DNA of 10,478 nucleotides from an archaeon (GTDB lineage: Archaea > Nanobdellota > Nanobdellia > SCGC-AAA011-G17 > GW2011-AR18), in assembly GCA_023245565.1 (NCBI GenBank), contig JAHFKB010000030.1, positions 1,231-11,708 of the forward strand, read 5' to 3'. Numbering within the stretch: position 1 is the stretch's first letter; the number at the start of each line of letters is the position of its first letter. The position numbers and the translations under genes are program-made. Below are positions 1-5,852 of this stretch, one piece after another. The notes under the pieces are model-generated. The model was not told the origin of the DNA. It saw only the letters and a program-made list of their open reading frames with translations, and searched no databases.

Positions 1-413
1 AATTCTTTAGTTATTTCTAAATAATTATACAAATCATCAACTTTCACATCAATAGGTTTTGGAGTTTTAGTTTTTAAAGTAACATTTTTTCTAAATTCTT
101 CTATAGCTGTATATTCTGCTTTATCTATTTTTTTCAATAAATTATATAAACTTAAATATTTTTTAACTTGATTTCCAAGTAGTTTTTTAACTAGATTTGC
201 TCTTTCTTTAGCACTTCCAGGAACAGCAGCCAATTCTTTATTTTTCCTTAAATATTCTAAATAATCTTTCATAGCTAATTCATCAGCAGCAATCATTCTT
301 TTCATAGCATTTTTCATAATATCACAAGTTCTAGTATATTTTAAAGAAACATAAACAAGATGATCTGCTCTCTTTAATTCTTCATCAGGTGTATCTATAT
401 TATCTTCATACAT
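1..413 (-). CDS. Helical protein of unknown function, 3' end missing
   Basis: An open frame runs from an ATG at 413-411 to the left edge without a stop, giving about 137 visible residues. The protein starts MYEDNIDTPDEELKRADHL and is rich in Lys, Glu, Leu and Tyr. It has no membrane segment or signal peptide and looks like a cytosolic alpha-helical bundle. Its start lies inside the 3' end of the upstream gene (8-nt overlap), so the two are probably co-transcribed and translationally coupled. The N-terminal pattern (A-D-H-L-x-Y-x-S, residues about 16-23) resembles one in the upstream protein (A-E-N-L-x-Y-x-S), so they may be distant relatives. A HEPN-like fold is conceivable, but I see no R-x(4-6)-H catalytic motif and do not assign a function. 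Linkage to NAC hints at a translation-related or housekeeping role, by inference only. Confidence 0.75.
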   Translation of the reverse strand, partial: MYEDNIDTPDEELKRADHLVYVSLKYTRTCDIMKNAMKRMIAADELAMKDYLEYLRKNKELAAVPGSAKERANLVKKLLGNQVKKYLSLYNLLKKIDKAEYTAIEEFRKNVTLKTKTPKPIDVKVDDLYNYLEITKE

Positions 414-879
414 TTTTTACCATCCCATTAACTCTAGCTAAAAAATTTCTTATAATATAACTATAAGCTTTAAGTAATTCTATATTCAAACTTTTAATAT
501 TAGAATAATCTTGATTACAAATTAAAAAACTATCTCCTCTAGAAAATTCAACAACACTTTCTCTATGTCCTTCTACAATTTCTCTTAAACCATTTACAAC
601 ATTAGAAAAATTAGGATCTACTCCAATTCTTTCACTAATATCTTTTTCAAATACTTCCATTCTTAATTTTGAATCAAAAGGTAATATACTTAATCTCTTA
701 TTTAATTTTTCATAATGTAAAACAGCATAAACTCCATTTAAACTTGCTATATATAATTGATTTGCAATAGACAATAATACTTTATTATCCATTAATATTG
801 GATAACTAAAATAACTTAAATTCTCAGCTGTTCTAAATGCCTTGCTTGCTTCTTGTAATAATCTTAAAATTTTTTCCAT
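406..879 (-). CDS. Small helical protein of unknown function downstream of NAC
   Basis: This is a 157-residue predicted cytosolic protein beginning MEKILRLLQEASKAFRTAEN, with no signal peptide or transmembrane helix. Composition and heptad-like spacing of Leu and Ile suggest an all-helical bundle. Its ATG overlaps the NAC stop by one base (TAATG on the minus strand), and its TGA stop overlaps the next gene's start. The three genes therefore look like one coupled operon. Residues about 18-25 (A-E-N-L-S-Y-F-S) parallel the start of the next protein. I do not recognise a named family; a HEPN-type bundle is possible, but the catalytic motif is not seen. Reality as a gene is well supported by length, coupled overlaps and composition like its neighbours. 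Confidence 0.82.
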   Translation of the reverse strand: MEKILRLLQEASKAFRTAENLSYFSYPILMDNKVLLSIANQLYIASLNGVYAVLHYEKLNKRLSILPFDSKLRMEVFEKDISERIGVDPNFSNVVNGLREIVEGHRESVVEFSRGDSFLICNQDYSNIKSLNIELLKAYSYIIRNFLARVNGMVKNV

Positions 880-1202
880 TATTTTTTTAGTTCCATTATT
901 GCTGCAGCTAGATCTCCATGATTATTTTCTAAAACTTCTCTAGCTTTATCTTTGCTTACACCAGCTTGTTCAGCAACAGTATTAACATCATCTTCAGTTA
1001 TATTTTGTTCTTCTTCAATATCACCAGTTATTTGTAAACTTTCCTGACCCATCATATTAACTTTCATAACATCAGGATTCCTAATAATTAAATTTTTTTC
1101 CCTAGTTTTAATAACAACTTCATAAGCATCAATTTTTACTTGCTTTACTCCAAGTTTCTTCATAGCTTGTTCTAATTGTTTAGGATTTAAGTTTGGCATC
1201 AT
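879..1202 (-). CDS. nac: Nascent polypeptide-associated complex protein (archaeal alpha-NAC)
   Basis: This 107-residue protein has the two-part layout of archaeal NAC. A basic N-terminal stretch leads into a NAC beta-barrel domain (about residues 15-60, with V-x-I-K-T and the M-M-G-Q-E-S-L-Q-I-T-G core). A C-terminal UBA domain follows (about 68-107, I-T-E-D-D-V-N-T-V-A-E-Q-A-G-V and N-H-G-D-L-A-A-A-I). Archaeal NAC homodimerises and binds ribosomes and emerging chains in the cytosol. The length matches the family (about 100-120). The protein starts with two adjacent ATGs (1202 and 1199); either could be used, and no Shine-Dalgarno precedes them. It is the first gene of an overlapping set with two small helical proteins. 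A TATA-like box lies about 32 nt upstream. Confidence 0.94.
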   Translation of the reverse strand: MMPNLNPKQLEQAMKKLGVKQVKIDAYEVVIKTREKNLIIRNPDVMKVNMMGQESLQITGDIEEEQNITEDDVNTVAEQAGVSKDKAREVLENNHGDLAAAIMELKK

Positions 1203-1230
1203 TTGAAATCAATTTTAGAATATCTAAGTC

Positions 1231-1238
1231 ATATAAAA
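1231..1238 (-). promoter_or_regulatory. Probable TATA box of the NAC operon
   Basis: On the minus strand the sequence reads TTTTATAT, centred about 32.5 nt before the first NAC ATG at 1202. With the usual archaeal TATA-to-start distance of about 26 nt this predicts a short leader of roughly 6-9 nt. It sits in the 111-bp gap between pepA and NAC (1203-1313), which holds no other gene that I can see. Confidence 0.5.
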
Positions 1239-1273
1239 ACTTAACTTTATTTCTCCAAATTATCCTCACTCTT

Positions 1274-1278
1274 AAAAA
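1274..1278 (-). terminator. Possible T-tract terminator after pepA
   Basis: Downstream of the pepA stop the minus strand is strongly T-rich, with several T4 runs and a T5 run here. Archaeal RNA polymerase can terminate at such tracts without a hairpin. The surrounding DNA is AT-rich everywhere, so this is weak. Confidence 0.25.
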
Positions 1279-1313
1279 TCAAAATCTAAATAAATTTAAT
1301 AAAATATAATTAA

Positions 1314-2795
1314 TTATTTTTTCCAATTTTCTAATAATTGTAAAGCTAACCTAACACCAACACCAGTTCCACCACAAGGATTCAAAACATTTCCATTTTT
1401 AGTAGTCCAAGCAGTTCCAGCTATATCTAAATGTGCCCATTGTTTACAATCAACAAATTCTTTAAGAAATATTGCAGCAGTAATTGCTCCAGCATATCTT
1501 GGTCCAGCATTTTTAATATCTGCAACATTACTTTTAACATACTCAAAATACTTAGAATTTAAAGGCAATCTCCAAACTAATTCTCCACTTAAATCTCCAG
1601 CTTTTAATAATTTATTAGCTAGCTCATCACTATTACTAAATAATCCTGTATAAAGATCTCCTAAAGATACAACACAAGCACCAGTTAAAGTAGCAAAATC
1701 AATAACTGCTTTAGGATTAAATCTTTTTGAATAAGATAAAGCATCAGCTAAAATTAATCTTCCTTCTGCATCAGTATTAATTATTTCAGAAGTTTTTCCA
1801 TTATGAAATTTAATTATGTCTCCAGGTTTGTAAGCATTACCTCCAGGCAAATTTTCAGTAGTAGGAATTAATCCTATAATTCTATATGGTAATTTTAAAC
1901 CAACAGCTAATTGCATAATTCCTAAAACAGAAGCTCCTCCACTCATATCAAATTTCATCTCATCCATATCTTGAGAAGGTTTAATAGAAATTCCTCCAGA
2001 ATCAAAAGTAACTCCTTTTCCAACAAAACAAATTGTTTCTTTTCCACCTTCATATTCTAAGATTATAAATTTAGGAGGATGATCACTTCCTCTGCTAACA
2101 GCTAATATCCCACCCATTCCTAATCTTTCCATATCATTTTTTTCTAAAACAGTGCATTTAATTTTAAATTTAATAGCAATTTTTTTTGCTTCATTAGCTA
2201 AATAAGTAGGAGTTACAACATTACTTGGTTTATTTTGCAAATCTCTTACATAGTAAACTGAATCTACAACTGTCAAAGCTTTTTTAATAGACTTATCAAC
2301 ATCGACAAAATTATTTCCACTTGCAACTAAAGTAAATTGATTTATTTTTTTTAAATCTTCAAGACCTTGTGTTTTAAAATCATTAAATTGATACAAAGCA
2401 AGTTTTACTCCTTCTACAATAGCATAAGCACCATCACTTGGATTAAAATCTTCAAATAAATTAAAACTAAGCTCTTTTACACCTTGATCTCTAACATAAA
2501 CTGCTGCTTTTCCAGCAGCCTCTCTTGCTTTATGAATATCAAACTCTTCTCTTTTACCTAAACCAACAAGAATTAATCTCTTTACTTTACCTTTTAATCT
2601 TAACATAAAAATTTTTCCAAACTTTCCAGTAAAATCTTTATCTCTTACAGCCTCTTCTAATAAACCATCAGAAATAACAGAATATCTATCAATATCTCCA
2701 GTATCTAAATTTTCATAAAAACCTAAGACTAAAGCTTCTGTTTTTAGATCATCTAATTCTCTTGTAAATAATGCTATTTTCATATGTAATCGCAT
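1314..2795 (-). CDS. pepA: Leucyl aminopeptidase (M17 family)
   Basis: A full-length 493-residue cytosolic M17 aminopeptidase, which removes N-terminal amino acids from peptides and forms a two-metal hexamer. The N-terminal macro-like domain covers about residues 1-165 and the catalytic domain about 170-493. All active-site residues known from E. coli PepA are present at a constant offset of 10: metal ligands K260, D265, D283, D342 and E344, and catalytic K272 and R346. The signature N-T-D-A-E-G-R-L is at 340-347. M5 at 2783 (M-K-I-A-L-F) aligns better with the family N-terminus than M1 at 2795, so the true protein may be 489 residues. No clear Shine-Dalgarno decides it. The gene is divergent from cysS across about 110 bp. 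Likely role: completing peptide turnover after proteolysis. Confidence 0.97.
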   Translation of the reverse strand: MRLHMKIALFTRELDDLKTEALVLGFYENLDTGDIDRYSVISDGLLEEAVRDKDFTGKFGKIFMLRLKGKVKRLILVGLGKREEFDIHKAREAAGKAAVYVRDQGVKELSFNLFEDFNPSDGAYAIVEGVKLALYQFNDFKTQGLEDLKKINQFTLVASGNNFVDVDKSIKKALTVVDSVYYVRDLQNKPSNVVTPTYLANEAKKIAIKFKIKCTVLEKNDMERLGMGGILAVSRGSDHPPKFIILEYEGGKETICFVGKGVTFDSGGISIKPSQDMDEMKFDMSGGASVLGIMQLAVGLKLPYRIIGLIPTTENLPGGNAYKPGDIIKFHNGKTSEIINTDAEGRLILADALSYSKRFNPKAVIDFATLTGACVVSLGDLYTGLFSNSDELANKLLKAGDLSGELVWRLPLNSKYFEYVKSNVADIKNAGPRYAGAITAAIFLKEFVDCKQWAHLDIAGTAWTTKNGNVLNPCGGTGVGVRLALQLLENWKK

Positions 2796-2874
2796 CTATT
2801 CACAAAAGTAGACCATTTATTAATTTTACGTTGATATAATGATAATAATGGTTTATAGTATTAGCAAAAGAAAG

Positions 2875-2882
2875 ATATAAAA
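2875..2882 (+). promoter_or_regulatory. TATA box of cysS, leaderless geometry
   Basis: ATATAAAA is centred 26.5 nt before the cysS ATG at 2905. This is the usual archaeal TATA-to-transcription-start distance, so the transcript should begin at or next to the start codon. No Shine-Dalgarno is visible, which agrees with leaderless translation. The region 2796-2904 also holds the less clear pepA promoter on the other strand, where ATTAATAAAT (minus strand, 2815-2824) is a candidate TATA element. Confidence 0.7.
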
Positions 2883-2904
2883 ACTAAATAAAAAATAATA
2901 TTTT

Positions 2905-4293
2905 ATGCTTAAACTATATAATACATTAACAAGAAAAAAAGAAATTTTTAAACCAATAAATAAAGATAAAATAAAAATATTTGTATGTGGTCCTACAGTT
3001 TATGATTATTCTCATTTAGGACATGCAAAAACTTACATTCAATTTGATATTATTGTAAAATATTTAAGATATAAAGGTTTTAAAGTATTTTATTTGCAAA
3101 ACATAACAGATATAGATGATAAAATTATTAAAAAGGCAAATGAAGAAAATACAGATTGGAAAAATCTATCAAAAAAATATAAAGAATTTTATTTAGAAGA
3201 TATGAAAAATCTAAGTATTAATTCAGTAAATAAATATGCAAGAGCAACAAATTATATTTCAGAAATAGTTTCCCAAGTTAAGAGATTAATAAAAAAAGAA
3301 ATTGGTTACAAAATATCAGATGGATATTATTTTGATCTAACTAAATTTAAAGAATATGGAAAATTAGCAAAAAGAAAAACTCAAGAAGATAACGATGATA
3401 TTTCAAGAATAGATGAGAATCCAGAAAAGAAAAACAAAGGAGATTTTTGTTTATGGAAATTTTCTAAGCCTGATGAACCTTCTTGGAAAACAGAATTAGG
3501 TGGGGGGCGTCCGGGATGGCACATTGAGGACACAGCAATAACAGAAAAAGAATTTGGTTATAAATATGATATACATGGTGGAGGCCTAGGTTTAATATTT
3601 CCACATCATGAAGCTGAAATAGCACAAATGGAATCTATTTCAGGTAAAAAACCATTAGCAAAATATTGGTTACATACTGGTTTATTAAATATAAATAAAG
3701 AAAAAATGTCAAAATCTTTAGGAAATTTTACAACTATAAGAGATGCATTAAAAAATTATAATAAAAATATAATCAGATTCCTAATGCTCTCTACACATTA
3801 TAGAAAACCCTTAGAATTCTCAGAAGAAAGCTTAGAACAAGCAAAAAATTCTTTAAATAAATTAAATGAATTTATTCTAAAATTAAATAATTACAAATCT
3901 AAATCTAAGAATAATAAAAAAATATATTCTCTAATAATAAAATTAAAATTAAATTTTGAAAAATCAATGGATGATGACTTTGAAACTCCAAAAGCAATAA
4001 CTTCAATATTTGAGTTTACAAGAGAAGTAAATAAAATAATTTCTGAAGAGGAATTATCAAATAGTGATGTAAAAAAAGTTAAAAAACTTATGAATGAAAT
4101 AAATAATATTTTTGGAATATTAGAAGAAAAAATAATAATAATACCAAGAGAAATTCAAGATCTAGTTGATAAAAGAGATGAAGCTAGAAAAGATAAAAAT
4201 TTTAAATTAGCAGATGAATTAAGAGAAAAAATAAAATCTCTAGGTTATTATGTAGATGACACTAAAGAAGGAAGAATAATAAAAAAATTATAA
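2905..4293 (+). CDS. cysS: Cysteinyl-tRNA synthetase
   Basis: A complete 462-residue class I synthetase that charges tRNA(Cys). The N-terminus has the C-G-P-T-V-Y-D block (C28), the HIGH-type motif H-L-G-H is at 37-40, and K-M-S-K-S is at 267-271. A helical anticodon-binding region follows, ending in a basic C-terminus with D-E-A-R-K-x-K-N-F-x-x-A-D-x-L-R. Length matches the family (about 460-480). Of the four E. coli zinc ligands (C28, C209, H234, E238), three are present at the same numbers, but position 209 is Asp (G-W-H-I-E-D-T-A). The usual G-G-G-x-D-L before F-P-H-H is G-G-G-L-G-L, so D229 is Gly. The codons around D209 are unusually GC-rich. The ATG is supported by a TATA box 26.5 nt upstream. 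The stop overlaps the 3' end of the convergent oxygenase gene. Confidence 0.97.
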   Translation: MLKLYNTLTRKKEIFKPINKDKIKIFVCGPTVYDYSHLGHAKTYIQFDIIVKYLRYKGFKVFYLQNITDIDDKIIKKANEENTDWKNLSKKYKEFYLEDMKNLSINSVNKYARATNYISEIVSQVKRLIKKEIGYKISDGYYFDLTKFKEYGKLAKRKTQEDNDDISRIDENPEKKNKGDFCLWKFSKPDEPSWKTELGGGRPGWHIEDTAITEKEFGYKYDIHGGGLGLIFPHHEAEIAQMESISGKKPLAKYWLHTGLLNINKEKMSKSLGNFTTIRDALKNYNKNIIRFLMLSTHYRKPLEFSEESLEQAKNSLNKLNEFILKLNNYKSKSKNNKKIYSLIIKLKLNFEKSMDDDFETPKAITSIFEFTREVNKIISEEELSNSDVKKVKKLMNEINNIFGILEEKIIIIPREIQDLVDKRDEARKDKNFKLADELREKIKSLGYYVDDTKEGRIIKKL

Positions 4294-5463
4294 TTCTAAT
4301 ATCCTATTATATTCTCCAGGAGAATTAACATATTTATTTAATTTATATTTACCATTTCTATCTTCCCAGTCTAAAATTTTCCCAACCATAACATCATCTG
4401 GAATTAATTTATTATTAACAAGAGATAACATCTCTGCTAATTTCTCATCAGTACAATAATTTCTATTATGTAATACTTTCCAAAGTAAAGCTCCTTCATA
4501 AGTTAAAGGATATTTATCTAAATTATTTTCATTTCTTAATCTTGGAATAGGTAGCACTGGAGATCTAGGTCTAAAATGTCAAAATTTAATTACAGCATCT
4601 CTATTTGTATTTGATTCTTCAGGAACAATTATAACCCAATGTTTTGCATCTGGAATTTCTCCACCTGTTTCATAAGTAAGCATTACTCCAGAATTATCAA
4701 CCATAGATCCAGATGAAGTTATATATGGCACAACTGAACCATTTCTTTTTTCAATTATTAATCCAGCTTTTCCAGCCCATACAGTAGCATCAAAATCTAC
4801 ATCTCTATGAGGACTAGCTCTAACTAAATTATCAACAATTTTTCCATCAGGAAATTGAACAACAACAGCTTCAACACCTTCAATATTATTTATACGTAAA
4901 ATTTTTCCTTGAATAGCAGGATATCTTCTTAATCTTATTGAACTATCACCATAAGCTAATCTCATGGAAAAATAAGAAGGATGTAAATCCATTCCCAATG
5001 CTAAACCAGAAAAAAATTCTAAATCTCTATCTTCTGCTTTATCTAATAAATCTTCAGCAGCTTCAACTAAACCAGGAACTTCTTTTATATCAGGATTAAC
5101 ATCATAAAAATAAGGTCTGTATTATGTTAAAGGATGATCATATGCTAATCTAGGCCCAATCATTAAATGTTCTCTACAATCAGTAAATTTACCTTTAGAA
5201 GAAGAACCAAGACCATTAGGAGTATAACCTCTTTGTCCTCCAGATTCTTTAATATAATATTTCATTTTTACTTCTAGAGGTAAATCAAAAAAATTTCCCA
5301 TTAATAAACAAACTTCTTCTCTTAGAGTTTCTAATTCAGAAGGATTATTTTTACTAGATACAAATCCAATATCATACAAACCATATTTAATTTGTTTTCC
5401 AAGTTTTAATTTATCAACATAGATTTGAGAAAAATCAAGCCTATCAGAAATATCACCAGCCAT
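4288..5463 (-). pseudogene. Isopenicillin-N-synthase-like 2OG-Fe(II) oxygenase, interrupted by two in-frame stops
   Basis: One reading frame of 391 codons plus final TAA, broken only by TAA at codon 114 (5124-5122) and TGA at codon 295 (4581-4579). The intervening codons, including 5121-4999 and 4578-4558, stay in the same frame without indels. The product matches non-heme iron oxygenases of the IPNS/2OG type: G-G-Q-R-G-Y-T-P at 75-82, the H-x-D pair at H219 and D221, and a distal H275. The 56-residue spacing from H219 to H275 equals that of IPNS H214 and H270. R288 may correspond to the R-x-S substrate motif, but with Ala in place of Ser. After the TGA the frame resumes with H-F-R-P-R-S-P-V-L-P, like the family's H-P-R-P segment. 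Possible explanations are recent nonsense mutations, sequencing or assembly errors, or readthrough. The promoter looks intact. Substrate is unknown. Confidence 0.85.
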
Positions 5464-5483
5464 AAAATTTTAAACTACAATCC

Positions 5484-5525
5484 ATTTATAAATTTTTATA
5501 TAAAAAATAAGATATATTAAATTAA
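5484..5525. repeat. Direct repeat copy 1 (oxygenase promoter)
   Basis: This segment matches 5807-5848 in the same orientation at 37 of 42 positions, without gaps; the first 16 bases are identical. It contains the oxygenase TATA box and the stop codon of the 87-codon gene. Low complexity makes chance similarity more likely here than in balanced DNA, but the ungapped length and the equivalent position relative to two start codons argue for common origin or shared function. Confidence 0.65.
5485..5492 (-). promoter_or_regulatory. TATA box of the oxygenase gene, leaderless geometry
   Basis: The palindromic octamer TTTATAAA is centred 25.5 nt before the ATG at 5463, predicting transcription from or next to the start codon. 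An A-rich stretch just upstream on the minus strand could serve as the TFB recognition element. The promoter remains intact although the gene is interrupted. Confidence 0.7.
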
Positions 5526-5785
5526 TTGTATGAACTTTTATATGTACACTTACCCTGAATAGTAAGTTCTTCATAACCTAAATCAACAATAAAATGATAT
5601 AAAAGAGAATATCCATCAAAACCTAAAATATAAGTTTTATCAACAAAATTTATTTCAAATTTTGGAAAAGCCTCTTTAGAAATAGGGGCCAAAAATCTAT
5701 CATCATTTAATATTTTATCAAGCCTGCTATCTAAATGGAATTTTATATTATTAGGCACTTCACAATCTTGAATTAATTTTTCCAT
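5522..5785 (-). CDS. 87-residue orphan protein of unknown function
   Basis: A short open frame starting MEKLIQDCEVPNN with no recognised domain, signal peptide or membrane helix. It has mixed aromatic and charged residues (F-E-I-N-F-V-D-K-T-Y-I-L-G-F-D-G-Y in the middle), which suggests a small alpha/beta or beta-rich fold. Its ATG is preceded at 26.5 nt by a strong TATA box, which supports expression as a leaderless mRNA. It lies between thermosome and oxygenase, all on the minus strand, with about 60 bp on each side, and is bracketed by a 42-bp direct repeat. It could be a real small protein, a remnant of a larger gene, or cargo of a local duplication or insertion. I cannot assign a function. 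Confidence 0.55.
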   Translation of the reverse strand: MEKLIQDCEVPNNIKFHLDSRLDKILNDDRFLAPISKEAFPKFEINFVDKTYILGFDGYSLLYHFIVDLGYEELTIQGKCTYKSSYN

Positions 5786-5806
5786 TTAAAAAAATTATAA
5801 AGAAGG

Positions 5807-5848
5807 ATTTATAAATTTTTATCTTAAAAATATAATATATTAAAATAA
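5807..5848. repeat. Direct repeat copy 2 (promoter of the 87-codon gene)
   Basis: The partner of 5484-5525 (37/42 identical, offset 323 bp). It contains the TATA box of the 87-codon gene and ends just downstream of the thermosome stop. Its first 31 bases also match 7530-7560 upstream of the thermosome at 26 positions, including the shared 10-mer TCTTAAAAAT. Confidence 0.65.
5808..5815 (-). promoter_or_regulatory. TATA box of the 87-codon gene, leaderless geometry
   Basis: TTTATAAA is centred 26.5 nt before the ATG at 5785. On the minus strand it is preceded at a 6-nt interval by ATTTTTAAGA (5831-5822). The thermosome promoter shows the same arrangement with the same interval. Confidence 0.7.
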
Positions 5849-5852
5849 ATAT

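Noticed and set aside
1..879. HEPN ribonuclease pair or toxin-antitoxin module
   Set aside because: Both proteins look helical, but no R-x(4-6)-H catalytic motif is visible and they sit in an apparent operon with NAC, so a toxin call is unsupported.
4579..4998. Separate gene with a TTG start (and likewise 4288-4557 with a GTG start)
   Set aside because: Both are in the same frame as 5122-5463, and the intervening codons continue the same oxygenase; the supposed start codons are internal Leu and Val codons.
5095..5112. A frameshift in an A-run between the first and second oxygenase segments
   Set aside because: Codon-by-codon translation across 5121-4999 stays in frame and reads Y-R-P-Y-F-M-M-V-N-P-D-I-K-E-V-P-G, so no indel is needed.
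4579..5124. Reassigned stop codons, selenocysteine at TGA, or pyrrolysine
   Set aside because: Other genes here contain no internal TAA or TGA and end with those codons. Pyrrolysine uses TAG, and I saw no evident selenocysteine insertion element nor a family reason for Sec at that place.
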